This document shows, in pieces, positions 1 to 11,699 of a stretch of 64,000 bases of DNA (position 1 is its first letter; every line of letters starts with the position of its first letter). The notes beneath the pieces were generated by a model. The model worked only from the letters and a program-made list of their open reading frames with translations, was not told the DNA's origin and did not search any database. The stretch comes from Penium margaritaceum (taxonomy: Eukaryota; Streptophyta; Zygnematophyceae; Desmidiales; Peniaceae), in assembly GCA_023375785.1 (NCBI GenBank), contig SZWC01000096.1, positions 1 through 64,000 on the forward strand. The letters run 5' to 3'. The translations under genes were made by a program, and so were the position numbers.

Positions 1-524
1 ATGGGGTTCTTCTTGGTGAGCCTTGGCAGAGGATTGACAACACCAAGCCCGCGTGTCGTTCGTTTTCTTGAAAACTGGACCATACCAGAAATGCATGCTG
101 CAAATGTAGCCGTGCTGTCAGGATCAAATAGAAAAATCACAAACAAGAATCATGGCTGCTTAAGCTTTGGCAGACTCTATGCTACAAATAGCAGTCATCC
201 TTGACTTTCGATGGCATGAGCATTGGTGGCTGCTCTTGATGGAGCTAGGCGCGCACTACTACCAAGTGGGCAAATCCATACAAGGAGACAAGAGCCACGT
301 CCCTCAAAATGGTGCGACGTCCCCTCCATCGCTCAGTGTCCGCCACCGTCAACGTCCACTGAGTCAGTCATTTGCACAAGCATGTACACCACTCGAGATG
401 TCACAGTACAGATTAGTGAGACAGTACATACGCAAATCACAACACTACCCTTGACCTGTAGACACCAGTGTACATACACGTGTAGAGGTCATACATTGGT
501 TATGCACAACACAAGTAACGCTCC
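1..524 (-). other. left-edge stretch, possibly 3' LTR of Copia-4 element A
   Basis: No coding similarity was recognised here. On the minus strand this DNA lies just downstream of an RNase H remnant and a G-rich run (about 521-530) that looks like a polypurine tract. An LTR would be expected to begin beyond such a tract, near a TGTTGTG on the minus strand. No second copy of this sequence was seen in the window, so calling it an LTR is inference from position only. The far end may lie outside the window. Confidence 0.3.
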
Positions 525-589
525 CCCATGGTCTCATGCCCCCATTTTCCAGCATACATGAGGCATAACAGAGTAAGGGAGCTCACAAG

Positions 590-1311
590 TACAAGGCAAT
601 ACAGTCACAGATGTAGAGCAACCAAATTGACATCCCTTTTGAACAATGCACGCTTGACGGCCTTGCTAAAGAAGTCAGCAAGCTGTTGCACAGTCCTGAC
701 CCACACAATGTGGACGCTGCCCTAACATAACAAATTGTGCACGTAGTGACAATATACATTGATGTGTTTTGTGCACGTGTGATGAATTCTACTATTTTTT
801 GCATTGGTGATGGCACTTTCATTGTCACAATGCAGTGTGGTGGGCGATACGGGGTGNACAATGCACGCTTGACGGCCTTGCTAAAGAAGTCAGCAAGCTG
901 TTGCACAGTCCTGACCCACACAATGTGGACGCTGCCCTAACATAACAAATTGTGCACGTAGTGACAATATACATTGATGTGTTTTGTGCACGTGTGATGA
1001 ATTCTACTATTTTTTGCATTGGTGATGGCACTTTCATTGTCACAATGCAGTGTGGTGGGCGATACGGGGTGACAAAAATCAAATATCTGACAACAAAGCC
1101 ACATACCCTCTTATCTACCAATGCCGAATTGCAAGTATTCTCCCTCTATAATACCGCCTATGATGCACCCTTGATTGGCACTACGCCATAGGACAGCTGT
1201 GCCGCTAACAAGGAAGATCCATCCACTGCGGCTCTTCCCATCTGTGCTTCCAGCCCAATCACTATTCGTGTAGTCCTCAATGACTACAAAGGGCTGGCAG
1301 CAAAAAGTCAA
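590..1311 (-). pseudogene. RNase H remnant of element A
   Basis: The 1111-1311 part, read on the minus strand, contains DWAGSTDGKSRSGW followed by SGTAVLW. This is the typical start of the copia RNase H domain with its D-W-A motif. Downstream fragments (QLADFFSKAVKRA) match the conserved C-terminal end of copia RNase H. The stretch is artificially lengthened by an assembly duplication around an N at 857. Fossil. Confidence 0.75.
643..1071. other. assembly duplication around a single N
   Basis: The 214 bases before the N at 857 and the 214 bases after it are identical by eye, at an offset of 215. This is the pattern left when two overlapping contig ends are placed next to each other without being merged. 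It is most likely an assembly artefact rather than a tandem repeat. Confidence 0.85.
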
Positions 1312-1649
1312 TCCACAATGTGGGGAGGAGATAATGTATCACACCAGGAAAACTGTGGCATCTAGGAGCAATTGGCGCTAGGACTGAGATAACTGAGCAA
1401 GTAGGTTCACGACAAAGGCAATGTTTCACCGTGTGGTGGTGTCAAGGAGCATGAGTGACCCAATGACACAAAAAAGGTAGTTACGTCTACACTCGTACCC
1501 AGAAGCTTTTAGCTTGATGTGGCCATCAAGGGCTATGGGAGTGGAAGCAATATGTACGATGGACACAAAGTGCTCAACCAACATGTACATGTAGGCTGCC
1601 AGATGCACGGACAATGCTGTGGGCATCATCACCTGATCTTTGTGCCCAA

Positions 1650-2300
1650 AAAAGCCTATGCAGGTCCAAGATCTTTCATCTTACCTCTGGACTATAGCAA
1701 ATCCTTCACTCGCTGACAACGGTGAGGTCAGGGGACGTGATGATTAGATCTACCACATAGACGAGCATGAGGACAATGGTGGTGCCCACTTAGGTGAAGG
1801 AGAGAGCCGGAATTCCGGTGCTACGCATCAAGTCACCCTTCAAGAGGGTGTGGCTGATCTAAGTGTTTCAGCACCCTGGTGAATGATTGAGGCCATAGAG
1901 GATCTTCCATTGTTACTAGACACGACCAATGCCATCATCAAAACCTGGGGGCTGGACCAAGTAGAGCTGCTCACCATCAAAACTGCAATGCATGAACGTA
2001 TTGCTCACGTCCATGTGGTGGAGCTCCTAACCATGCCGTGCGACCATGCGAAAGAGCTTGCGATTTTCGGTGAATCAGCTAACTGGCACAAAAATCCTGG
2101 TCGAAGTCTACTCCTAGCACGTGTGCAACACTTTTGGTGTTTAGCCGAGCTTTGTACTTGTCTAGTGTACTTTCCAACTTCTACTTGCGACGGAAAACCC
2201 ACTGGACTCTAATGGCTTTACGGCCTCGGGGCAAGTGGAACAACGCGTACACAACATGCTAATTGATAGTACCCAGTTCTTCCTTCCAAGTGGTGCCCCA
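1650..2300 (-). pseudogene. reverse transcriptase remnant of element A
   Basis: Minus-strand fragments match the copia RT. They include a start around QWVFRRK, a later HHMDV-like motif near 2000, and a degenerate YVDD-box region (LVYVVDLIIT) near 1755. In the family these belong to the palm of the reverse transcriptase, which copies element RNA to DNA in cytoplasmic particles. The reading frame is broken in several places and the call rests on spaced motifs rather than one open frame. Confidence 0.6.
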
Positions 2301-3338
2301 CTCGCCAGCATCTAGTGCGGCCCTAGTCTCATGCAAGCTCTTTGGATCGGCTGTTTGCAGAGAGACTTTGGCTCTCAGCAGAGGAGCAATCTCGAGACCT
2401 ACTAGAGCACGCAAAAACGAGACAATGACAACACGTCGTTGCTCTTAAGAAATTAGGGCATAGCCCAGTGTGGATCTAGGATGAAGGAGTGTTGTGACAA
2501 CGGCAAGGGTAGTTAGATCCAAGGCCTTCGTCCCGGGATCCCTACTCACAACAGTGTGAGAAGGGGGCGTGGGATAGAGGGTAGCGGTCGGAGGCCGGTC
2601 AAACGATGGTAGGACGCATGCCTGATGGAGGTACTGGGGTGTATGGACCATGAGGAGTGCATGAGTATGTAAGACCAACACAGAGGAGTGGATGTTCCGG
2701 GTTCAAGGAGGGAAGGACAGGACGAGTTGCTCTACTGGAGTGATCAATGCAGGAGAACTCCTTGACCGGTCAACTCAGGCAATGTCTAGAGTGATTGTAT
2801 CTCTTTCCTGGGTGGCAGCCAAAGAAGTGGACTCAGTTGATTGGTTGGCAAGGTCAGCGGCTGAAGAGATGGACTCAGTATCGTGGTCTGTGGTGTTAGC
2901 AGTTAAAGAGACGGACTTAGATGCGTGATTAGCATCCTGAGGAACGGACTGGTGTGGGGACTCTAGTACAGGAGGAGTGTCTAGTGTGCGTGGAGGTGAC
3001 TCGGTGGGATGAGGTAGTGTAGAAACTAAGAGGCAGGGAGCAACATCATGCGCTAGTGTAGAGTCTCCCCCATACAATGGCGGTGACAAGCTTAGAAGGG
3101 TCCCCACATAGACAAAAGGGAGATCGCATGAAGATAGCTCCTCAATAAACAAGGCAACACGCGACTCAATAACATGATGCCAAATAGGCTCCCACAACCT
3201 ATGGGTCTTCAACTGACAAGACATCCTAAGAGAGGTACAGAGTCCACCATGCAGAGGTAGCTTCCAATCCTGATCGTCTTTGATGAGCTAGCCGTTGGTG
3301 ACACAACCGTAGATGCGTGCTGGATGAAGATCTGCGTC

Positions 3339-3962
3339 CTACCTGTACCAATATAGGCAGGGAGTAATAGGAATGGGCAAGGGACCATGGAGAACTTTGT
3401 TCCTAGCCAAAGTCATGTATGACATGGCCTCAAAGAAGAAGCCCTCAGATAGGGCAGACTCAATGCGCATGGTTCGGACCGCATCAGCCATGGTGCGGAT
3501 CCAGTGCTTACAGACAGCGTTGTGCTCCGGGGTGTAGGGAGCAGACGTCTCATGTCTGATTCCACGACTCCTGAGGAAGGCATCCACCTCCTCCATAAGC
3601 TCACCGGCTTGTTCATAATGAAAGCGCCAAAGGGGACGGCCACACTCACACTCTACAACTTGGAACCCATCACGAACCACAACCGCTACATTGCTCTTTT
3701 TTCAGAGGCAGGACATCCATCAAAAGCATGAGTAGTCATCACTGAGAGTGAGAACATAACGACCACGATCTGTAACAGTGTGGACAGATAACGGACCCAC
3801 GAGGTAAAAATGGACTAGCTGAGGCAGGTGGGAGGCGCGGTAAGAGGACACATCACATTGTGACCTATGCATCTTGTCCTCAGCCATATCTCTTCTGTGT
3901 GATATGGCTGCCCCAGACGCAAAGCATGACTGCACATTATCAAGCCCCGCAACATCATCCAC
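3339..3962 (-). pseudogene. integrase remnant of element A
   Basis: The segment at 3339-3680 contains RGIRHETSAPYTPEHNAV, which matches the second half of the copia integrase core (the region before the catalytic glutamate). The segment at 3720-3962 contains VLTLSDDYS, the first half of the core. The neighbouring 2775-3225 stretch carries the linker between integrase and RT. Broken copy; confidence is good for the family and low for exact limits. Confidence 0.7.
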
Positions 3963-4200
3963 AAGGGGAGTACAAACTGAACGATCATTTGGGGTATCAC
4001 CCCAGAGAGAATTCTTAGTCTAACAGCCGTCTGTGACCTCCTGACTACCAGACAGATAGTTCGTACTGTCTTGGGGCTGACGAGGAGGGATGCCGAGGTC
4101 GTGTGTAATTAAATGCTCTAGCTGGGGCTCATGAGCAGAGGTGTGGAAAAAATACTGAACTCTAGACCACCACGGTCGGCACGATCACGTGGATTTTGAA

Positions 4201-5394
4201 ACAGGTCTTCCTAAGCCATGATTCACAGCATTTAGTAGTGGGTGGAATCTAGGAAAACAAAAGATTAAAATTCAAGGGAATGATAAGACATGTGAGTGTC
4301 CCTGGAAATAACAATGGGAAAAATTGGAAGAGGAGTTCCAACAATTACTACCAACTGTTTTACCCTATCTTTCCTATTTCTTGTCTTCCTATTGACTTTG
4401 TCTTCCTTAGTCTCCTCTTCAGGTTCCTCAATGCCTCTGGTGTCTCTTGGCCGAGTCTCCCTTGAGCGAGTGGTGTTGGAGAAGCCACAAAAAAATTTAA
4501 GGCATCACTCTTCTTCCTTTCAAGTTACTCTTAGGCTTTGAGAGTCCCTTATAAAAATGCCTCTGCTCTAGTTTTTGGATCGAGGACAGAAGGAGCCTTG
4601 AATGGAGGGGAAAATTTCGTGGTTTGGGGGTGGGCACTCTCCATCCTGTCCCACAAAAACTCAACGAGAACCGTTGGACATAAGAGGAAGCCCAACAAAA
4701 CGAGACTGGTGAAGAAGAGCTCATAAAGAGCTTTCCAACACACTTTACGGCGTATGAAACAGATAAGTATAGACGGCGTATTGCCCTGTGGCATTTTTGC
4801 TGCTGTTGAAGCTGCTCGTGGCATTTTACATCTGGCATAGCCACTCGAACTGTCGTCCAGTCAGTCAAGAGGATCCCATAGCCCAGAGAATCACTGTGAA
4901 GAGTCTAGTCTCCAGTCCTTTACTTAGGTCATCTTTGAATTTTGTAGAGTGGCGTTCCGAGCTTGCTCGAGGGATTTTCCCCTGTTCGGCAGTTTGGGGG
5001 CAATTTTCATCAATGACAAATACGGGGAGACTTGAAAGTCTTCAGAGGCTTGTTTCCATGTTTACCTTGCCCTCCCATTTTGGGTCCCAAATGAGGTGGA
5101 CATTCCTTTCAACGTGTGAGTTTGCACAATGTTTTTCCAAAAATTACTTAAGGTTCATACCGAACAAGCTCCAGTGTCATCTTTGACACGACGCCACAAA
5201 ATCATTGCATGCAAGGCACGTCCAGTAATTTTGTGCCGACGCTCTAATTCCTCTCGTGCCTCACTTCCTTGCTCTCTATTCCTTACCTTGCTCACTTGAG
5301 GAGGAGAAGGGGAGACATTGAGGATAAGGGCTCAAGGCCAGAGGCCTTGGCCCTTGAGGCCTTACAACCTTCTGGCTACTGATTGCGCTACCAG
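4201..5394. other. unresolved stretch, no recognised gene
   Basis: About 1.2 kb with no motif I recognise. The minus strand has two moderately long open stretches: 4497-4868 (123 codons) and a run around 4880-5140 with hydrophilic composition. Neither resembles gag, pol or a host family known to me. It lies between two minus-strand copia remnants, so it could be decayed gag or LTR of element A, an untranslated part of element B, or a captured host fragment. I cannot choose among these. Confidence 0.3.
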
Positions 5395-5496
5395 CTCGAT
5401 TGGTGGCTGGTGGCTCATTGGCAGGTAGTCGGCCGGTCACTTGATGGCCGCCGGGCCGTCGGCCACCTAATCGGTCGGACGCCGGTCGGCCGGTAG
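5395..5496. repeat. GC-rich low-complexity tract (CGGTCGGC-like)
   Basis: A short tract built from imperfect repeats of GGCCGGTCGG and CCGTCGGCC units, far richer in GC than its flanks. It abuts the point where the RT similarity of element B stops. It may be a local tandem expansion or filler at a breakpoint. Confidence 0.5.
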
Positions 5497-5499
5497 TTT

Positions 5500-5720
5500 G
5501 CGACAGGGGCAAACATCTCATCGTTGCTCTCGCCCTTACGCTGTGCGTATACCTTCGCCATCAGCCGTGCCTTGTACTTGTCCACCACACCTTCTTTCGT
5601 GAACTTGGTCTTGAAGACCCACTTGGAGCCGATGACCTTGGCGTCTTTTGGCCTGTCAACCAGGTCCCACGTGTCGTTTTTAGCAATGGATGCCAGCTCC
5701 AACTTGATGGCGGCGTCTCA
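5500..5720 (-). pseudogene. RT N-terminal fragment of element B
   Basis: Minus-strand translation gives ASIAKNDTWDLVDRP, then VIGSKWVFKTKF and DKYKARLMAK. This is the conserved opening of the copia reverse transcriptase. It resembles the Copia-2 RT of element D (NGTWELVDWPEG, GSKWIFRKK) more than the Copia-1 RT. The similarity ends at the neighbouring GC-rich tract. Confidence 0.75.
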
Positions 5721-6159
5721 CTGCTTTCCCTCAGGCCACACAAGAGCCTCTTGCACGGTCATCGGCTTTGTTGATGTAGGCAGGATACACCGCGTCATGC
5801 TGATCCATTGACCGGAGCCACCGGAGTAATGATGCAATCCTTTCGACTCTGCCTGCTCTGGTGAATCATTGAGCGGACGGCTCCCCGAGGATCTCTCCCG
5901 CTCCGGTGAATCATCGACCGGACGGGCGGCACATCCACAGGATTTTCTTTGACGCCTGACGCGAAATCCATCGCGAGTGTTCGCTTTGGCACCCGCTGTG
6001 CCTCCTTCAACGGATCATTCCATCGGTTCTCCAACCGAGCTGCATAGTTTTCGGAGTCTTCCGCGTCGACTGCTACAGCTGCTGCATCGCCACGCTCTGA
6101 TGTCGCAACATCGACCTCTGCATCCGCCGTCTCCTCCTCGTAGTCAAGGAGCTAGAACT

Positions 6160-7010
6160 ACACTTCCTCTTTTGGAGTGTTCCCAGTGCTCAAGTTGTTG
6201 TTGCTGCTGCTCAAGCTCTGCTGCATGTCAAACTCGACGTCACGGCTACGGATGGTCTCTTGCATGCGTGGGCCCCAGCGTTGATATGCCTTTTGCGTGC
6301 TCTCGTAGCCAAGGAACAAGTCGGACTTTTCACGCAGTTCTAGCTTGATGTGACGTCGTTGCATTGCCTACACCATCGCATGCGCCCTGCACCGAAACAC
6401 CTTCAGCTGTGTCACGTTTGACTTGTGCCCACTCCAAACCTCATACGGCGTCTTCCAGCCGCCCTTACTCTTGACCACCACTGTTGGGATGAGGTTGATG
6501 GTGTAGCTTGCTAAACGCACAGCCTCCATCTGGAACACTTATTGGAACCCCGCATCCACCAGCATGGTTCACACCATGTTGAGCAGCGTGTGGTTTGTAT
6601 ACTGCGCTACTTCGCTGAACTGTGGTGAGTACGGCGTAGTGGGTTCCAAGTTGATGCCCCGCTGATTCATCCACCCGCTGAAGTCCACGTACTCTCCGCC
6701 ACTGTCGCTATGTACCACTCTTTCCTTTCGGCCAGTCTGCATCTCCATTGTCGTAACATACTCCATCAACCAGTCTAGGACCTCCCCTTTCTGCTTCATG
6801 AAGTATACGTAGAGTTTTTCGCTGCAGTCATCGATGAAGGAGACGAAGTATATCAAGTCGCTTTTCGACGGAGTTTTGAATGGGTTGCACACGTCGCTGT
6901 GCACGACCTTCAACTGGTCCTTTGCGTGAGCCGCGTTCTTGTTGAAGGGCTTCTGCCTCCCCTTGTCCAAAGTGCAAGGCTTCCACATTTTGTGTGCTGT
7001 TGCATGTGCT
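6160..7010 (-). pseudogene. integrase remnant of element B
   Basis: The minus strand shows LKVVHSDVCNPFKTPSKSD, FVSFIDDCSEKLYVYF, and VVHSDSGGEYVDF followed by TTPYSPQ. These are the first two catalytic aspartates of the D-D-35-E integrase core and their surroundings. The C-terminal part (FLGYESTQKAYQRW, RSRDVEFD) lies at 6160-6360. Integrase inserts the cDNA into the chromosome. Decayed copy. Confidence 0.75.
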
Positions 7011-7699
7011 ACAGCCTATGGAGCACCGTAGATGATGAGGTCACTCACAATGTTGCACTTTGCCATCTCTTTAATGGTTGCGGGAGCCAAATGCCCCAAC
7101 CGTCAGTACTAGAGCTCCACATCAGCGCTTCCTCCCTTGGCCATGTTGACGACGAGCTCTTGCAAGTCTGCAAGGATGTAGCCGTAGTCAATGTCAAAGA
7201 AGACGTGGAGTCCTTTGTTTCTGAGAAAGGAGACTGAGAAACGGTTGAATGTAGCATCAGGTACCTACAGCATGCCATGGAGCACTCCCACTTCAATGCC
7301 ACGGAGGGTCTCCAACCACATCTCAACTATCACAATCCCCTCACCATACACCACCCGATCATCACCCAAAGCAATAAGGAGAGGAGAATTGCCAGGAACT
7401 GTGAGAACCACTCCTTGTGGTGCGTTAGACTCTTGGTACACGCTATGTCCTTGTACCACACCAGATCCGCCTCCTCTATCTTGGACATGTCTGACTTCAC
7501 CATGAAAAGGCACTTGCGCACCTCCTTGGCCACGTTCATGTTGCCAAAGTGGCACACACCGGTTTACATTTTCTGCTGTTGCTGACGTTGTCGTGACTGC
7601 TGTGATATTACTATAGAGGATGCTGCTTTTACTGCTACTACGATGAGTGTTGTTGCTGTTCCTTCTAGTCCCTCTTAAAGTTGAAGCACTCCTTCTTCT

Positions 7700-8465
7700 A
7701 GTGCCCATCTTTCTTGTAGTAATGGCTCTTCCATTACCTTTTGCTCCTTTGCTGCCCACACTGCTGCTGTTGCTGGTTGCGTGAGTCCATGGCCACAAGA
7801 GTTGCTTCATGGCTGCCGCCACCATTGGGCTTTGTTGCATTGCTACATAGTTCTACTTCCACCAAATGTGTACAGATGAAGTCAAAGTAATGTGTTGGCT
7901 GGCACTCTAGCGTCTCATGCACCATGTTGTAGCTCACTGGGAGTCCCCCCAGCAAGAGGAGAATGAAACGCGTCTGTTCCACAGGGTTGTCTACTCCTTT
8001 GAGCTTCTTTCTCCGATCTTTTGTCCTATTTAGGTACGCCTCCATCCCTTCACCACCCTATATTTTAATCAGCCACCACCCTCACTCTCATGTTTCTTTC
8101 ACAACGCATCCCACTCCTACTTTGCAGTACCCCTGTCACTCACATACAAAAGATTCGGGTTGGAGATGGTGTTGACAATCAACCTATAAGCTTGTTTGTC
8201 CTTTTTTCCACTCATACACCGCTGTTGTAGTTGTACATGAGCTTGCACAATTTGTACCCTTCTTCGGCGTCTTCTCCGCCACCACCTGCACTTCGGTGAT
8301 GCCTTTTGCTTGTGGACTAGGAGCTGGCTTCTCGCCGCTCACCAACTCCCATAAGCCCCTTTTCTCTAAAAGGAGGCGGGTACGGATCTTCCAAAACATA
8401 GAGTTGGCGCGTCCTTCCAGCCTCTCCAAGGACTAGGCTGCTGTCAAAACGCGTGCTACTGCCAT
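7700..8465 (-). pseudogene. gag remnant of element B (Copia-1 type)
   Basis: The minus strand begins with an ATG at 8465. It then shows PLERLEG-like, FWKIRTRLLLEKRGLWELVSG and further on FILLLLGGLPVSYNMVHETLECQP, all matching gag of the better-preserved Copia-1 element E. A glutamine-rich segment follows. Gag forms the virus-like particle. Broken copy. Confidence 0.75.
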
Positions 8466-8963
8466 TTTGAGCTTTGGTGTTACTCAACGCTGCCCTTGAA
8501 TGGCGGTGCTACCCCTGTTTCTGCTATTGCTTCTGCCAAAGATTTTTCTGAGAGAAAATGGACTGTAGGGGCCAGCAGAGTGAGAACAGCTCAAAATCTT
8601 TCAGATGCTTGAAGTATTTCTCCTAAGCTTTTCCTTGGTTCAAAATTATTTTCCTTCCATCGATTTGTTTGGGAGAAATGCCATTTACATGTTGGCTGGT
8701 CTGCGTTGGAGTAGGAGTAGAAGCATACCCTTTTTTCAATAGGGCATATCTTTCAAAATCCCCTGTTCATAAACCTATTTTATGGGTCGATCCAAAAAAC
8801 GTTTGAGGTGAAAGTTCCAATGGTGGGCTCAATTCTTTGGAATTCCCAATCTGTTGGCATCCTTGGTCCATTATCTATCAGACAGATTTTGGACAGAAGC
8901 AGCAGCAGAAGCATGGGTAGCACCACCGCCCACGGGCATGAGTGAGCATCACCAAAATTAAAA

Positions 8964-9900
8964 ATGGCAGCAGCAGGCATTGTGACAGCAGCCCAACCTT
9001 TGGAGAGGCTGGAGGGACGCGCTGATTTCACGTTTTGGAAGTTACATACCCGTCTCCTAGTGGTGGAGAGAGGCTTGGAAGAGGTGGTGACTTGCGATGA
9101 GTGAGCTCCAAATCCGCAAGCAAAAGGCTGATGCCTTTTGCGTGCGGAACACAGAAGAGGTGGTGGCAGGGATGACGACGTAGAAGGGTGCACATGATGC
9201 ATGTTCATGTGTACCTACATTAGTAGCATATGAGAAGTGGAAGAAGAAGTGACCTATAGGTTTCTTGTCAACACCGTCTCCAACCCGCACCTTCATTACA
9301 TGAGTGACAAGGCTACTGCAAAGGAGGGGTGGGACATGTTGTGCAAGAAGTATGAGAGTAAGGACCCTGCATTCCTCATGTTCTTGGAGGAGAAGATGAT
9401 TGCACTGAAATTGCAGGTTGATCAAGGGATGTAGGTGTACCTGGACTAGGCAAAGGATCTGGCAAAGTAGTTGAGAGCGGCCGGTGACCCTTAGGAGGTG
9501 ACACGCTTCATTCTTCTCTTACTCAAGGGACTTCCAACTAGCTACAACATGGTGCGAGAGATGTTTGACTGCCAGCGGACTCTTGACCTCAACTTCATTT
9601 GCATACACTTGGTGCAGGTGGAACTGCATTGTAATGTAGCAAAGAGCAATGGCAGTAGCAACAGTAAAGCAATGTTTGTAGCCACAAGCTCACCCAACCA
9701 GTATCAGCAGTAGTTTCTAGGCAGTAGAGAGGCAAGAAGGAAAGCAAGTGCCACTCTTGTTAGAAAGAGGGGCATCACAAGAAAGAGTGATTCAAGTTCA
9801 AGAGGGACCAAAACGAGGAACAACAGCAACAACAGAAGGAATAGTCTCCACAACAACAACAAAAGCAATCACAGCAGCATCAGCAGCAGCAGTAGCAAAA
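8964..9900 (+). pseudogene. gag remnant of element C
   Basis: The start is the ATG within AAAATGGCAGCAGCAGG, the same context as in elements B and E. Recognisable parts are VTAAQPLERLEG near the start, LLVNT-like and NPHLHYMSDKATAKEGWD, and FILLLLKGLPTSYNMVREM. Towards the end the sequence is rich in CAA/CAG triplets that encode glutamine, and the CCHC zinc-knuckle region lies around 9740-9800. Decayed. Confidence 0.7.
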
Positions 9901-10559
9901 CTAGGCTGGAGTACACCACTTAGGCAACATAAACGTGGCCAAGGAGGTGCGTGATTGCCTCTTCATGGCAAAGTCCGACATGTTGCAGGTGGAGAAGGCA
10001 GACTTGGCATGGTACAAGGACTCAAGGTGCAAGAAAAGTTTGACAAACCACAAGGAGTGGTTCTTGTAGCTGTTGTCAATTCCCCCTCACCCTATCGCTT
10101 TGGGTGATGATTGGGTGGTGTATGCTAAAGGGATTGAGATTGTGGAGATGTGATTGGAGACTCCGCATGACATTAAAGTGCGAGTGTTCCATAGGGTGCG
10201 ACATTCAACCTCCTCCCGGTCTCCTCTCTCACCAACATAAGACCGTGTGTCCCCTTTGAGGATGACTATGGCTATATCCTCAAGAAGGACAGTGGAGAGG
10301 AGTTGGCTAGGTTGGTGAAGGAGGGCAACATGTATCGCCTGGTGTGGGCAACTAAGATCCCAGATGAGCAGAGTCTTGCAGTAGTGGTGTAGGTAATGGA
10401 TGGTGAGATTTGGCATGCACGCTACGGCCACATCAGTATGCGTACCTTGCAATAGCTTCAAGCTAAGCAGATAGTGCGTGACTTACCCACCATCTCCAAC
10501 TTTGAGCAGTGGTTATGGATTGGCTGTTTTGAGGGGATGCAAGATTGCAAGGCATTCTC

Positions 10560-11250
10560 AAGAGTGGGGGAACACACAAAGGAGGTGTTGGAGCTGGTCA
10601 ATACAAAACTGTGTGGCCCGATGCAGACCAAGAGCTTTGGAGGCTCTAGTTATTTTTGGACCTTCATTGATGATTTCAGCCATTACACTATTGTGTACTT
10701 TCTTTTTTCGGAGGACTAGTACTTTGACAGGTTCAAAGAATTCAAGGCAGTGGTGGATACCCAGACAGGCAAGAAAATCAAGACACTCTGTAGTGACCGC
10801 GGTGGAGAATACCTGAGCAATGAGTCCAAGGAATACTGCAGCAACTTGCATCAAGGCACAGTGTACCGCGCCATACTCGACGTAGGAGAATGGTGTAACA
10901 GAATGCACGAATCACACCATCGTTGAGTTGGCGAGCTCCATGCTGCACATGGGTCAGCTCACCTATGACTTCTAGGCTAGAGCAGTGAGCACTACGGTGT
11001 GCACCAAGAACTGCAGTCCAACTAAAGCGCTGGAGTAGATGATTCCATACAAGGCGTGGTTTGGCAAGAAGTGAAGCTTGGGCCACCTTTGCGTGTTTTG
11101 TAGCTTGGCACACGTCCATGTGCCCAAGGAAAAGCAGCAAAAGTGGGATGCAAAGAGTGCACAGATGCTCATGATGGGCTATGACGTTACGAGCAAAGCG
11201 TATGGCCTCTATAAGAGGGATACTGGCCATGTTATCATCTCCAAGGATGT
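10560..11250 (+). pseudogene. integrase remnant of element C
   Basis: The plus strand shows VLELVNTKLCGPMQTKSFGGSSYFWTFIDDFS, the Copia-1 integrase signature with the first catalytic aspartate region degraded. Later come the PYSxQxNGV-like region and the C-terminal KSAQMLMMGYDVTSKAYGLYKRDTGHVI. It matches element E along its length. Confidence 0.7.
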
Positions 11251-11699
11251 CATTTTTAACGAGAACAACGTCATGACCACCAACATTGTCTATGAAGAGG
11301 CACCAGAACCAGTAGTTGACGAGGTTGTGGGAGCAAGTAACCGTCCTGACCATGTCTCTCCTGATCCTTACTCAAGTGTGACAGTGGGAGAACCACTCTA
11401 CTCTCCAATGTCGAATGCAGTAGATAAAGCGACCTCATTGGCAAGAGCAAAGTCAGGAGATGCGGAAGCACCTATCGCAATAGTTATGCCAGCAGCACCA
11501 TGCCAGCCGCCCGCTAATGCTTAAGTACTAGTCTTAGGTACCCTCTCAGGGTGCGCTACAAGTCTAGTGAGCGCGACCATGTCTGGATGCTGCAAAAACC
11601 AGAACAGATAGATTTTGCAATTGCAACAGATTGAGATGGGCCAACGTCATACAAGGAGGCCATGGGAGCACCAGATGCAACAGATAGGGCACAAGCTGT

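Larger units (their letters stand above)
525..4200 (-). mobile_element. element A: Copia-4, decayed Ty1/copia remnant
   Basis: On the minus strand the order is a GAG-pre-integrase/integrase start (about 3720-3960), integrase core (3339-3680), a proline-rich linker (about 2775-3225), reverse transcriptase (about 1650-2300) and RNase H (590-1311). The PR-IN-RT-RH order identifies Ty1/copia (Pseudoviridae). Its LTR and protein fragments do not closely match the other three groups in the window. It is a fossil with many breaks and only fragments stay open. The upstream end towards gag fades out near 4200 and no 5' LTR was found. Confidence 0.75.
5497..8575 (-). mobile_element. element B: mosaic Ty1/copia remnant
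   Basis: Read on the minus strand it has a 5' untranslated part with Copia-1 leader similarity, gag (about 7700-8465), protease (about 7265-7560), GAG-pre-integrase (about 7010-7265), integrase (about 6160-7010) and the beginning of RT (about 5500-5720). Gag and protease match Copia-1. From the GAG-pre-integrase onwards the protein resembles the Copia-2 type instead (EMAK motif, KVVHSDVC, GSKWVFK). It lies head to head with element C. No LTR was seen at either end. Fossil with many breaks. Confidence 0.75.

Noticed and set aside
643-1071. A 214-bp tandem repeat inside RNase H of element A
   Set aside because: The copies are identical and separated by a single N. Three other sites show the same pattern, so an unmerged assembly overlap is the simpler explanation.
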